Source of the DNA: Zygnema cylindricum
Lineage: Eukaryota; Streptophyta; Zygnematophyceae; Zygnematales; Zygnemataceae
Reading direction: 5' to 3'
Assembly (NCBI GenBank): GCA_037447655.1
Contig: JBBHKE010001539.1
Location: forward strand, 221,224 to 285,223
DNA length: 64,000 nucleotides
Under the pieces are notes generated by a model. It did not search any database, was not told where the DNA came from, and worked only from the letters and a program-made list of their open reading frames with translations. The position numbers were made by a program, and so were the translations under genes. Positions 22,761 through 35,100 of the stretch are shown here, piece by piece. Positions within the stretch are counted from its first letter, which is position 1; each line of letters starts with the position of its first letter.

Positions 22761-24527
22761 CTAAGGATTCAACGTCCTGTTGAACCTACTTACTAAGGGA
22801 AACTGAAGTTGATGGAGTATGTCGTATGTCTCTTCTCGGTACTCCTCGAATTTTTGTCGCAGAGTGTCCAGTTAGTTTTGGAGCTACTCACACTAAGTCT
22901 CCAACCTCGCAATATTGTGGTCAGTTGCTGCCAAGCGTCTCCGGGAAACCCGCTCCCGAACATGGTCCTCCTGAGCCTCCGGTGCAACCGCTGGTGCTTC
23001 GCGTTGCGGCGGAATGACCGCTGGTGTAGGTGCTTCGAGTGCTTCGATTTGTTGTGCTCCATATATTTCCTCATCCGCCGGTTCCCACCGAGGTACCTTC
23101 CTCAATTCGAAAGAAACGTGTTTCCTAGCAGCTCAAGCCCGCTGCAGGGATTTTTTCCAAGCCAGCTTGAGTGCCCTTATCTCGGGTGTGACTTCAGCCT
23201 GAGAGATGATGTCATGCATGCCGACATCCCACGGGTGATATTGGCGGAGCAGCCCCGAATCATCCACCCAGTACCGATATTGGTCTTCTACCACTTCCAC
23301 AAATGATAGGGCATGAGGGTTTAACTGCACATAACCCTTATGGTTAATTCGTATGTCTTTCGTCCTCATGAAAATCGAGGCCAGGTGGGACGGCACGCTG
23401 GCGGGGATATTTATAGAATCCCTAGGTTTTCCAGTGCGCCACGATGCTGGCCAATACGAAGGATCCCAAAAGAAGTGTTTGGCAAAACTGAAAGCGAGGT
23501 CTGGATGGTGAGGGTTGATAGGCAGTGGGAAGAGGTAGTCGGGAATTTCTTCCCCTTTTTCACTTTCCTCGTCCGGCTCCCCTTCTTCCCGCCGTAGAAC
23601 AAATACGTCATCCCCGCTTCGATAATGTGCCTCAACCTTGTTTTCTGAACTCTCCGAGGACTGCTCGTCTGCAATGCTCTCTTTATTGAGATCCCTTATC
23701 ACCTCCAAATCCGAGGTACGCTCCTCTAAATGTGGGGGTGTCGGTTCTCGTTGCGGCTCATCCGCGTTTCAGAGTTCATGGTCTTTTTCATCCTCCTGAT
23801 CCCCCTCTTGGAGTGGGTTGTACTCGAGGTCTTTTGAATTTTCTGACCCCTCCCGTCCACTAGTCTCCGCCGACCCTGCCTCGCTACTGGTTGTCTCTTC
23901 CCGTACCGGTCATGCTTCTACCTCCCTCCTCAGGTCTGCCTCTACCATGGCCTCAGCCTCCACTAGCAATCTATCTAGACGAGGCACATCTCCTTGCTCT
24001 ACCTGTAGAAGTCTCCTCCTTTTTGGTGGTGGAGAGGATGACCACGCCATGGACTTTGTTGTGTCAGATAGTTTCGGTAGTTCAAGAAGGGAAGGTAAGC
24101 TGGCTGTGCAGAGCGAGACACTCTCCAAACTACTTCGACTGGTTTGGTTGCGAAGGCTGATAGCAGCTTTACCCGTGAGGGTTGAGGGTTTCAAAGTTGG
24201 AATTTTCCACACATCGCAACGTGCGAGGGTATCGCAACGTCCAACATTTCCTAAATTGCGCTGCTGCGACGAAACCGCGGGTTCGTCGTCACCAATGTTG
24301 TGGTGCACAACTACACCGTTGCGATTTTTTGTCAGCGCAGCGGTAGCACTGCGATTCTCTGACGGCACCGCTGCTATGCTTTGCTTCGGTGGTTGCGCAA
24401 CCACAATATTGCTGTCCGTTATTATCGTCGCTGCGTTCCTTCGCCGAGTCCCCAAGATGATTGCGATGGTTGCGATATTGCAATTCGATCCTTTATCGCA
24501 TCCTTTGCAGTTGCCCCTCCGGTTAAG
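22761..24527 (-). pseudogene. Extra reading frame downstream of gypsy pol (function unknown)
   Basis: One frame of about 589 codons runs from the codon after the pol stop (24530-24528, TAA) to a TAG at 22763-22761 beside the purine tract. It is in the same frame as the chromodomain end of pol. Interrupting stops (TGA at 23912-23910, near 23775 and at 23135-23133; TAG and TAA around 22895-22870) can each arise by C-to-T from CGA, CAG or CAA. The product is hydrophilic, with a PPPKRRRLL nuclear-signal-like patch, an acidic Glu/Ser-rich middle, a Trp/aromatic-rich block (FFWDPSYWPASW) and a charged, coiled-coil-like C-terminus. I see no envelope-like signal peptide or membrane span and recognise no family. 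Confidence 0.65.
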
Positions 24528-27500
24528 TTAAGTGTCCTCACTCTGCGTAAACCGGCGCAGCAAATCGGGTGAATGCAGATCCTTCACGTCCACCCCAGAA
24601 TCGTCTTCAACTCTGTAGCTTTTCCAACGCACCAAATATTGTGTGGAGTTAGAATTTTGGCAACGCAATAAAAGGATCTCCTCCACCTCGTACTTGTCCG
24701 AGGTACCCTGAATGGGCGGTAACGGAATATGCGGGCGTCGATTAGGAAAAATTGAACCCGGGTCGCGAAACGGCTTGAGTAGGGAAACATTGAAAACATT
24801 GTGAATATGCCATTCTAGCGGAATATTTAATTTATAGGCCACCTCTCCCACCTTGGAAAGAACAGTGAATGGACGCGAAAAAATCGGTGCCAATTTCTTG
24901 GAGAGGGCACCTGGTAACGACATATTTTCCATATTAAGGGGAACCTTATCACCCACGTTGAATATGATGTCTTTCCGGTTAGTGTCAGCTTGCGACTTTT
25001 GACGGTCCTTTACAATGCTAGAGCGCCTTTGCTGCCTTTTCCAGATTCCCTTACAATGCTTTGGCAAAATCCAGAGCTACGCGTGTAGGGCGATCCGTTG
25101 CCAATAAATTTTGGGGAAGGGTGAGCTGTCGTCCATTGAGAGAAAATGGCATAGCATTCGTGGGCGTGTGCACCGCACTGTTTTACGCCACCTCAATTGT
25201 CGTCAAATGGTTCACCCAATCCGTTTGGTGTACCGAAACATGAGCTCGTAAAGCCTCCTCCAAAGTCAGATTCACTCTTTCGGTCTGACCATCGGTCTGA
25301 GGGTGATAAGCTGTGGACATAGCCAACTGTGTTCCACACAACTCGAACAGATTTCTCCAAAAGTGACTCACAAAATTTCGTTCACGGTCACTGACAATCT
25401 TCTTCGGGAGTCCGTGATGGTGGAATATCTCACGAAAGAATAAGTCTGCCACATCCCGCGCTGTGGTTCTGGTTATCGTGGGTAGCAAATGGGCCATTTT
25501 CGTCAAATAATACACAACAACGAAGATGGAGTCATAGCCTTCCCGAGTAATCATAAGAGCAATGATGATGTCCATCGAAATTTCCTCCCAAGGAACAGAT
25601 GGTATCGGAAGAGGTTGTAACACACCTGGGTGACCCAATCCCGATTTATTTCTGTTACAGTAGTGACACGTCCGGACATACTCTGCAATGTCTCGAGTCA
25701 TGTTAGGCCAATAATACGCCTCAACGACACGTGCAGTTGTTTTATCTCGCCCGAAATGTCCACTGAGCGGCTCGTCATGACTCATTTTAAGAATAGAATG
25801 ATGTAACTCGTGCTTTGTCTGAACGTAGAGTCTAGTTGTCTGACTCGGTCCGTACTACCACATACCATTGGCCGTTCGAACTAATACCTTCCGTTTCACT
25901 TATTTCTTGATTGTCACGTCTTCGTCGTATGCGGCCTTAATCATACTTAACCATTGGTCGTCCACTTGTACCATACTGGTCACCGCGCTAAGTTTTGGAT
26001 CTTGCGCTTTGTCCGACGCTGCAGTGCCCTTCTTCACAGAGTTTACATTCCCATCTTGCAATGCTTGCGATTGTTGCTCCGTCACTGGCACAGTTACTCC
26101 CGGTCTTCTCGACAACGCATCCGCCGAGTTCATCTTGCCCGGTTTATGCTCAATAGCTAGTTTCGGCTCGAATGTCTGAAGAAACGTCATCCATTGCACC
26201 TGTTTCTTTGACAATTTATGCTAGGTCTGAAGATAATGTAGGGCGTGGTGATCAGTGATGATCGTGATCCGCTTTCCTTGAAAGTAACATTTCCAAACCT
26301 CTAGTGCATTAATAATGGCGATTGTCTCCTTTTCATGGGTGGCCGAATTAAGCTCCGCTTTCTTTAGTTTCCAACTGTCGTAGGCAATGGGTTGATGGCT
26401 TTTTCCTTGATCGTGCATAAAGATCGCTCCAATAGCCATATCGCTAGCGTCGGTGATTATCGCCCAAGGTAATTCCGGGTCGGGGACAACTAACACAGGG
26501 GCGGTAACCAACCGCTCTTTTAGCGTTTCAAAGGCTGCCCCTTGCGTCGTTTTCCAGTCATAGGGCACGTCGTTCTTAAGTAATTCTGTGAGTGGTGCAG
26601 CAATTTTTGCAAAACCTTCAACAAAATGGCGATAGTAGGAGCATAATCCAAGAAAACTCCGTAACTCCGTAATGTTCGTCGGCTGCGGCCACTCCTTCAC
26701 TGCCCTATTTTTTTTGGGATCCACAAGGATTCCATCTCGGCTCACCACATGACCCAAAAACTCAATTTTCTCGTTCAAGAAGTCACATTTACTCCTCTTC
26801 GCGTACAACTTGTTCTCCCGAAGGACTTGTAAGACCGTTTGCAGATGCTCCACATGATCCTCCAACGTCTAGCTATACACCAAGATGTCGTCCAAGAAGA
26901 CAATTACGAAGGCGTCCAAATATTGCCGAAAGATGGAATTCATCAAAGGCATAAAGGTTGTCGGTGCGTTGGTCAATCCGAACGACATAACCCGAAATTG
27001 GAAATGACCGTACCGAGTTCTAAATGCCGTCTTTTCCACATCTTCCTCGACAATTCTGATTTGGTGATAGCCACTTCGCATGTCTATCTTCGAAAAATAT
27101 TTAGCACCTCGTAGTCGATCCAAGAGTTCGTCTATCCTCGGTAAAGGGTACGCATTTTTCACTGTTAACTTGTTTAGCGCTCGGTAATCCACACATATCC
27201 GAAAACCTCTATTCTTGTTGTTTACAAAGATGACAGGGGCTCCATACGGTGACTTGCTCGGTTCGATTGCCCCGGCTTCGACTAACTCCGCAAGTTGCTT
27301 TTTGAGTTTATCTAATTCGGTGTAGCTCATCTTGTACATCCGATTTGCCGGGGGTATCGCTACGGAAATAATATCTATCTTGTGGTCTACTTCGCGTATG
27401 TAGTAAAGCTTTCTGAGAGCTTCGGTGGAAAGACATCAACATACTCCTCGAGATGTTTTGTCACAACTTCCGAGGCCTCTACGGAAGTCTTTCCGATTTC

Positions 27501-27774
27501 ATCACTCTCTTTCGGGTCAAAGACGGGGTCCTTGTTACTCCATTCTTCCCAAATCCCCTCTTTCCCTTCCTCCATAGGTTGGACGACCGCCATACCAATT
27601 GTCTCCCCCTTCCTAAGTGCCCTCTTTAACTGTAAGGCCGAAAGCAGGCGTCCCTCTTCCGATTCCTTACCAGCCGCTCCCACCTCTACCTCAAACTCTT
27701 TTTCACCTTTCTTAACTCTCATGTTGCCACTTCTCTAATCGATCGTCGGGTTCCACTTTTGCAGCCACGGTTTT
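24528..27774 (-). pseudogene. Gypsy pol: RT, RNase H, integrase, chromodomain
   Basis: RT at 27339-26869 ([13 protein letters not shown], catalytic FLDDILVYS). RNase H at 26865-26221 (ITDASDMAIGAIF, HEKETIAIINALEVW). Integrase at 25785-25183: zinc-binding H..H..C..C (SGHFGRDKT, YVRTCHYCN), first catalytic Asp near SMDII, second in SDRERNF, Glu in GQTERVN. Chromodomain at 25067-24528 (YEVEEILLLR, QYLVRWKSY), which in related elements guides insertion into heterochromatin. N-terminal pol sequence lies at 27722-27387. Frames shift between blocks (near 25.1, 25.85 and 27.36 kb) and several stops occur, so the gene is inactive. The final TAA is in frame with the extra reading frame that follows. 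Confidence 0.85.
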
Positions 27775-27781
27775 CCCTAGA

Positions 27782-28138
27782 TTACTTCATGGTCTCCAAG
27801 TGGTCATACATGAAGTGGAACTTCCCAATTCCGACGCGTAACCTCGCAGTACGATAAGTAATGGATAGGGAACTTTCGTCGGCCAATTGTACCAACCGAC
27901 AATCCGTTAGCACCACGAGAGGAAGTTTTAACTTCTTCACCGTCACCTCGTTGATGAAGTTCCCCGATGCGCCGGAGTCCACCATGAAGCTAGCTATACT
28001 CACTCCGATCCGACCTTGAAATATTAAAGGATCTCCCCCTTCACCAGCTAACCTCATGACGTTAAGTTTTCCCTTCTTAAGACCTCTATTTTTGGGCATT
28101 CTCGGGCCATATGATCCGGGGAACCGCACTGGAAACAT
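27782..28138 (-). pseudogene. Gypsy aspartic protease domain
   Basis: The frame contains MVDSGASGNFIN, the D-S/T-G active-site loop of retroviral-type aspartic proteases, followed by a typical beta-rich ~80-residue stretch. It processes the gag-pol precursor in active elements. It lies between the gag zinc knuckle and the RT, overlapping the gag frame. Confidence 0.8.
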
Positions 28139-28864
28139 AAACCTTTTTGCTTCCTCCGTTGGAGCTCCTCATGGGACAAATCATTGGTCTTGGCCTTGGT
28201 AGTCTTCTTCTTCTTCTTCCGAAGCACGTTGACCACCTCCTTATCGTCATTAATCGCTTTGAAGCTCCATGGGGGTTGGACCATCGTCTCGTCGAACTCC
28301 TCCACCACTACTCGACCTATAATGAAAGGGCCTACGTAAGGTGAGGTCCACTGAATCGGTCCGTTCCGCAAACTGAATAATGGCCAATAGACTAGGAGTC
28401 GTACTTTCCCGAGCAAGCCATTGCTCCACATCCCTCCGAATAAAGACCTTAAGCCCCTTAACGTAATAATCCACGGCTTCGTCTTCCGTCATCGAGGGTA
28501 TTTGAACTTTGCAATCCAGGAATCGTTGCGTGTACTCCAATACTAAGGTACGTTGCTTCAAAATCGCAATCTTATCCCTTACCGCCTTAACTATGTAAAT
28601 GGATTGCCAGGAGTCACGGAGGAGTTGAATAAAGAAAGTTCAAAGAGTCCGTATTTCATCGCTTTCCACCATTGTCCTCCACCATGCTCCCGCTGCCCAT
28701 TTTAGAAGACCACCTGCATAATGAATCGTCTCACAATTCGACAGGCTAGGGAAATTCTCAAGGTTCTTCGCAATGGAGAATAGCCACGCATCAAGGTTCT
28801 TGTGTCTGGCCAGGTCAAACTCATCATGAATTCTAAACTTCGGTCTCTTTGGGTCTCTCTCCAT
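28054..28864 (-). pseudogene. Gypsy gag with CCHC zinc knuckle
   Basis: The start ATG at 28864 opens MERDPKRPKF; capsid-like sequence follows (LDAWLFSIAKNLENF, AAGAWWRTM; VDYYVKGLK), then a zinc knuckle CFQCGSPDHMARECP near 28115-28160. This is the structural protein of the element. The frame is broken at about 28640 and 28560. Copia A begins three bases upstream of the ATG, so any leader is on the far side of that insertion or lost. Confidence 0.75.
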
Positions 28865-28867
28865 GCT

Positions 28868-29867
28868 TGCAATTATGTGTCCCCCATTGGATCACTGAAT
28901 TCACGAAGCCTCTAGATAGCTTTTGGCTAGCGCTCTTTCAACTTGGATCACTGCCACCCAAGCAAACAAAGAGGTAATCTAACTGCACCCTTGTGCAGAT
29001 TGGACTCCCATGAGTCCACAGGAAAAAGAATCACTGAAAATGCCCAACCAGGCAATTAAATTATCTAGTGGCAAAGATGTCAATATTTATACAAGCTTGT
29101 TGAAGAGTTGCGACTACCTCTTCAATCCTCTAAGTCCTAAACCCTTCTCACAACCCCTATCTACTTATGTACGAACCAATTAGAAGACTGTACAGTACAA
29201 AAAGGTATTAGGGCTGATGTACTTTCTATACGGCCTGTTTTTCGACAAGGCCATGGAGTGGACGTTTATCTCCTCCAAACTTGTCCCCGCTCTCTCGGGA
29301 TTCCTTCTTCCTAATAATATCTTGCCACATGTCGCCAGGTGATGTCACGTCCGAAAAACCGCCAAGGCAGCTATTTCGGGATCCCGACGATGATGCGGAC
29401 CGTCGGATCAAAACCGGCTTTTAATGTTCGTCGTCCAAAATAACAAATGTCCGGTACATTTGTTTCATACGCGGTAAAACTGAACGAGTTTCTATGTCCT
29501 TAATTTATTATTCCGTTAAACGAATTAATGATCTCTCTTATATTTAAATAGCTGTCAAACACTATGTATCCTAACGGACTACTTCGTCAGACCAGTAAGA
29601 GCTGACGGCTACGCCTCGCTTTGCAGGTCGGAGGTTCGAGTCCTGCAGGACTCAACCTTTTTGTTGAGAGTGACTTAGGTCACTCTATAGTCCTGCCTAT
29701 GGAGCCGAGGAAACCATGGCTCCACCGCCCTCTCTCTCCTTCACTGACTACAACAAGTATGGGGGTTAAAGAGAGAAGGTGGAGGCAGGCTGCTTGTGCT
29801 TTTTCTTATAGTTATTTCACCTAATTAAGACCTAGAAAATACCTTCTCTAAAGCAGTGATTTCAACA
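28868..29867 (-). repeat. Copia A 3' LTR (1000 bp)
   Basis: In plus orientation it starts TGCAATTATGTGTCC and ends TTTCAACA. It pairs with 40604-41601. It carries the tRNA-like module at 29580-29662 and the ATG of the LTR-encoded gag start at 28887-28885. Confidence 0.9.
29580..29662 (+). other. tRNA-like module in copia A LTR
   Basis: A D-arm-like hairpin (gtcag..ctgac, 29586-29606) with an AGTAAGAGC loop is followed 27 bases later by GGTTCGAGTCC (29633-29643), an exact match to the tRNA box B consensus. A TTTTT run lies at 29658-29662. The orientation is opposite to element transcription. The copy in the other LTR (box B at 41369-41379) has lost the T run. Confidence 0.6.
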
Positions 29868-29880
29868 CTCCCCTTATTTT

Positions 29881-31126
29881 CTAGTCTATTTTCAGTTTCT
29901 CCTTTAAACCACACTTTTCACTACAGTATTTTAACTTGGGAGATGGCACAAGTTTTGTCATCATATCAGCCACCATTTCCCCATCACCCCTATACACCAG
30001 ATTCACAATTTTGTTTTCAACTATTTTCCTCACAAAACTCAATCTTATATCCATATGCTTAGCCTTGAAAAGATGTTTTGGATTGGGTGCAATTATCACA
30101 AAACACTTCATGCACTCCCTTCTTCATATACCCTAGTTCTTGCAATAAAGACTTGACCCACATCAGCTCTTTCACAGCAGAAAAAAAGGCCATGTACTCA
30201 GCCTCCATAGTGGATTGAGCAACCACCTTTTGTTGTTTGCTACTCCAGTAGCAAGCACCTTCCCTCATATACGACACATACCCAAAAGTGCATCTTTTCA
30301 TAGATGCATCCCCATAACTGGCATCAATCCAAGTAGTGATGTCAGTATGCTCCCCTCCTAAGTGCAACCATGAATCTCTGGTTCCCACCAAGTATCTTAT
30401 GAATCTCTTGGATGCCTCCTAGTCTCTCTTCCTAGGATCATTAAGACTCCTACTGAGGACTCCAACAGCTGTTGCTATGTCCGGTCTAAAAAAAATCAAG
30501 CTTCCTACAACCTGTCTGTAAAGAATAGACTTCATAAATTGTCTATCTTCTGGACTCATCTGATCATCTACTATCATCACTCCTCCTTTTTCACTCCTAT
30601 CACTTTCTTTCTTGAATTCCATAGGAGTGGTACAATTGTTTGCCTTTTCCATGTGAAATTTCTTAAGCATATTTGTGATAGCTTGTTTTTGAGTAAGTTT
30701 GATTATCCTCTTCCCCCTATCTCTTTCCACTTGAATTTCCAAAATATATTTAGCCTCCCCTAAATCATTCATGTCAAATCTGCTCCTAAGATCTTTCTTT
30801 AGCTTATTGATTTTTTCTATAGACTTACTTAATACCAGCAAATTATCCAGATAAATTGCAATAAAAATCACACCATTCTCATCTTGAAACATATAAATAA
30901 AATGGTCAAAATTGATCCTAATATATCACAGACCGGTGAGAAACTCATCTAGTTTCTTGTTCCATTGTTTGGGAGCCAGTTTCAGTCCCTATAAAGACTT
31001 TATGAGCCTACAGACTTTTCTCTCCTCTCCTTCCTCTATAAAACCCTCAGGCTGCCGCATGAAGATTTCTTCCTCTAGTTCACCGTTGAGGAAAGCAGTC
31101 TTGATATCCATCTTGTGAATTTCCAT
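29881..31126 (-). pseudogene. Copia A pol, 3' part: RT C-terminal half and RNase H
   Basis: RT resumes left of the copia B insertion (KMDIKTAFLNGELEEEIFMRQ, 31126-30989) and continues at 30892-30419 with IAIYLDNLLVLS, where the catalytic YxDD has become YLDN. RNase H follows (DITTWIDASYGDA, STMEAEYMAFFSAVKEL) to KLVPSPKLKYC near 29920. A frameshift in the late RNase H (around 30100) and the altered catalytic site make this inactive. The 5' part of the gene is at 37585-40623. Confidence 0.8.
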
Positions 31127-31131
31127 GTCTT

Positions 31132-32179
31132 TGAAACTCTGAGACCTCCATAAGTCCTCAGAGTGGACAGCTTCCAAAAAGCCTCTAGGATAACCCTGAC
31201 CCTTTTGTGTTTCGGCAAAAATAACTGCCACCCTGCCAGACAAAAACTTTGACCAACTTCACCCATGTGAAGACAAGACTCCCCTGAGACGATAGCAAAA
31301 AGAATCTCTGAATTTGCTCCCCTGAGCAGTAAGTTATGGAGGGTCAAAGTTGACCTTTTGTACAGAAGCTCTCTGGGAGAGAGGGTCATATCTTCTAATT
31401 TTTCTAAGTCATATCTCTCTCACAGACTCTATCTACTGATGTACGGAACTAATCAGAATTCAGTTCCGTAAGAAAAAGTACAACTGCCGGTGTACTTTAT
31501 GTACGAACATTGTACGACATGGCCTAAATGTCCACACGTGGAATATCCGTATTCGCTCCTTTAATCCTCGTTGATGCCGTGCTCCAATGTATCACTGCCA
31601 CGTGTCATTCGATGTGGCGATGCCCACAAACCGCCGAATTCTTCTTCCGCGATCTCGGCGCTAATTCTGGCCGTCCGATTAAACTCGCATTTGATCGTAG
31701 CTGTAATAAATACATGCGCGGTATTTATTTCGCTTACGAAATCATTGCGCAGTATTGCTTTCTTATCCGTACCGCAATTCGTACTTTTACACTACCATAT
31801 CTATGTATCGCGTTAACAGTTATAGTTAAATGATTTATCCTACGTGTATGTGTTTAAATCATTATCGTACTATATACTATGTAAGACTACTTCTAGACTT
31901 AACGGCTAAGGCTACCGGCTATCTACTCTCTGTCGGGCGGCAGGTACCAGGATCAAATCCTCTCGCCCGCACAATCCTTTTAGTAATTAACTCCTTGACT
32001 AATATAAATTTCCCGTAAACCTCATGATAGCCTAGGTAGCCATGGCTCTAGCTTCCTCTCCAATTTCTCAGTGACTGCAACAAGTTTGAGAGTTTGGAGA
32101 GAGAAGTTAGAGGTAGACTGCCTCGGCTTCTTTATTTCTATTCAGACCTAGAAAATACTAAAAACCATTAATATCTACA
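31132..32179 (-). repeat. Copia B 3' LTR (1048 bp)
   Basis: In plus orientation TGAAACTCTGAGACC...ATCTACA. Partner of 36532-37579. Contains the tRNA-like module (about 31898-31981). Confidence 0.9.
31898..31981 (+). other. tRNA-like module in copia B LTR
   Basis: TTAACGGCTAAGGCTACCGG (box A-like) is followed by GGATCAAATCC (31950-31960, box B-like), flanked by pairing bases (cagGatc..aatcctct), and then TTTT at 31978-31981. The other LTR has the same GGATCAAATCC at 37350-37360. It aligns with the modules of copia A and D. Confidence 0.55.
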
Positions 32180-32192
32180 CTCCCTTTATTTT

Positions 32193-35100
32193 CTAGTCAA
32201 TCTTTAATTTCAGACCACACTTCTCCATGCAGAAAATTAGCTTAGGGGAAGGCACAAGTTTGGTCATCATATCTGCTACCATCTCACTATCTGGTCGGTA
32301 CTCTAAACTGAATATTTTATTTTCTACTTTCTCTCTAACAAAGCTGAGTCTAATGTCCATGTGTTTGGCTTTAAAATGATGTTTAGAATTGGCAGAAATA
32401 GCAATTGCTGCCTGATTATCACAAAGTATTTTCTGCACACCACTCTTAAGATGACCAAGCTCACCAAGCAAAGACTTGACCCACATCAATTCTTTTACAG
32501 CAGAGCAAGAGGCCATATACTCAACCTCCATGGTGGACTGAGCAATAACCTTTTGCTGTTTGCTACTCCAACAACAAGCCCCATCACCCACATATAATAC
32601 ATATCCAGAAGTGCATCTCCTCATCGGAGCATCACCATAACTGGAATCACTCCAAGTAGTGATGTCAGTATTCTCCCCACCCAAATGCAACCATAGATCC
32701 CTAGTTCCTATCAAGTATCTAAGGTCTCTCTTAGCTGCCTCCCAATCCCTCTTAGTGGGAGCATTTAGACTTCTACTCAGCACTCCTACAGATGCACCTA
32801 AATCCGGCTAGGTACAATTCATAAAATAGATTAGACTTCCCACTTCTTGTCTGTAAGGAATAGTCTACATGAACTTCTGTTCTTCAGGAGATAATTCCTC
32901 GTCTAAGACTATGACTCCTTCTTCCTCACTCCCCTCACTTCCCTTCTTCAACTCCATAGGAGTTGTACAACTATTAGCTTTATCCATTTGAAATTTTTCA
33001 AGCATGTTCCCTATTGCTTCTTTTTGAGTCAATCTTATAATTTTTCTTTTTCGGTCTCTCTCTACTTGAATTCCCAAAATATATTTTGCTTCCCTCATAT
33101 TCTTCATTTCAAATCTCCCCTTAAGATCGGTTTTCGGTTTATTAATTTTTTCCATTGATTTACTTAAAACAAGCAAATCATCAACGTAAATTGCAATAAA
33201 TATAAAACCTTCCTCATCTTCGAAAACATAGATTGAGTGATCTGAGCTGATCTGGATATATCCCAGACCGGTAAGAAACTCATCAAGCTTCTTATTCCAC
33301 TGTCGAGGCGCCTGTTTCAAACCACAAAGAGATTTAATCAGCCGGCATACCTTACTCTCCTCTCCTTCCTCCACAAACCTTTCGGGTTGTCGCATGAAGA
33401 TCTCCTCTTCCAATTCTCCATGCAAAAAGGTTGTCTTGATGTCCTTCTGGTGCACTTCTATTTCTTCCGCTGCTGCTAGACTGAGAAGTATGCGGACGGA
33501 GGGAAATCTGACGACCGGGGCAAAGGTTTCCTCGTAGTCAATTCCCTCCTTTTGTGTAAATCCCCTTGCCACTAATCTGGCCTTGTAGCGCTCGATTGTG
33601 TTATCTGGGTTTAGTTTTAATTTGAAAACCCACTTATAACCGATTTGTTTTCGGTTAGGTGGACAATCCACCAACACCTAAGTATCGACTGCCATAATTG
33701 AGGCCATCTCCTCATTGATGGCTGTCTTCCACCGGTTTCTTTCTTGACAAGTCATAGCCTCTCGATAAGTCTAAGGTTCATCTTGATGAGATAGTTTTGT
33801 TACCTTGTTATTAACCTATTTTCTTGCAATCTTTTGCTACTTCTCCTCCCCCCCTCAAAATCTGAGGCCGGAATAGATGGTTCTCGTGGATTCTTTCGAA
33901 CAATCTCGGCTTCTCCCCTATCCCTTGATTTCGAATCAATTTCCACCATGTCTTTCGCTTCGGGTAGAGTTGTCACTAGAGTTTCCACAGCCGAGTCATT
34001 TTCGGTCTGATTTGTACCTGCAAGAATGTCATCTTCTGTAAAACCTGGATAGTTAGGAAGTTCAAAGTCATCGGAATTTTCTGACTCAAATCTGATTTTT
34101 ACTGACTTTGAATACTTGAATAGATGCACGAACTTTCCTTCATCCATAACTACTAGATGCTTTACTAAGATTATATCTTCCCCTTTTAGATCATAAACTC
34201 TATATCCTTTAACATCCTCATCATATCCTAATAAGTATCCCAGTTTTCCTTTAGGATCTAGCTTCCAATTAGACCGATCTGTATCTAGACTGAATACTTG
34301 ACTGCCGAAAACCTTTAAGTGAGATATGTCTGGTTTCCGGCCTGTCCATCTCTCATAAGGTGTTTGATCTTTTATAGCTGAAGTAAGAAATCTATTTTTG
34401 AGGTAATTAGCACAGTTCATTGCTTCTGCCCGAAACCTTTTTCTTATCTTCTTATCTGACAACATATTTCTACCACTATCACTTAGTGTTCTATTTAACC
34501 ATTCAGCTACACCATTTTGTTCCGGGTTTTCAAGAACTGTCTTTTGGTGTTGAACCCCATCTTCCCTCAGAAAATCCTCAAACTGGTTAGAAGTATACTC
34601 TCCACCATTGTCACTCCTTATTCTCTTGATTGGAGTTACATGGAGTTTTTCGCTCCATGCTTTATATTGTCTAAAACAATCCTGAGCTACTGACTTCTTT
34701 TTCAAAAAAATACACTCGGGAATACCGAGACCAATCATCAGTGATAGTCATCATAAATCTCTTCCCCCCCGGTGAGGGCACTTTAGTCGGTCCCCAAATA
34801 TCTGTGTGTACTAGATCTAGAATTTTTTCTCCCTTATAGGTGGCTGTTTAAGGAAAGGGTAATCTGTGTGTTTTACCTTGAGCACATCCACTACAATCAC
34901 TTATATCATCACTCTCACTGAACTGAATCCCTTCCACCACTCCCATCTTTTTCATCTCTCTTAACTTGTCTAGATTCACATGCCCAAGCCTCTTATGCCA
35001 CATCATAAAATCATGAACACCAGCATAATAAAGTTTCTTCGTTTCATTACTTAAGTGTAGCCTAAACATCCCATGGCTACCTTTCTCAGCAATGAAATAG

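Larger units (their letters stand above)
22039..28867 (-). mobile_element. Ty3/gypsy chromodomain retrotransposon, decayed, with an extra 3' reading frame
   Basis: In element order (minus strand): gag, protease, RT, RNase H, integrase and chromodomain, then a ~590-codon extra frame, a purine tract and a TG...CA LTR-like segment (22749-22039). The order RT-RNase H-integrase and the chromodomain place it in the chromovirus group. Copia A adjoins the gag start at 28868. No matching LTR was found on the 5' side beyond copia A. All genes carry stops or frameshifts. Confidence 0.8.

Noticed and set aside
22761-24527. Gypsy extra frame as an envelope gene
   Set aside because: No signal peptide, membrane span or Cys pattern is visible; the product is hydrophilic with a nuclear-type basic patch.
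23818-24531. 237-codon plus-strand frame
   Set aside because: It lies opposite the gypsy extra frame, which is in phase with pol and shows an ordered stop pattern; the plus frame is the shadow.
29580-29662. Functional tRNA gene in the copia A LTR
   Set aside because: Box B is perfect, but acceptor and anticodon stems do not form convincingly and the same module recurs, altered, in other LTRs; called tRNA-like only.
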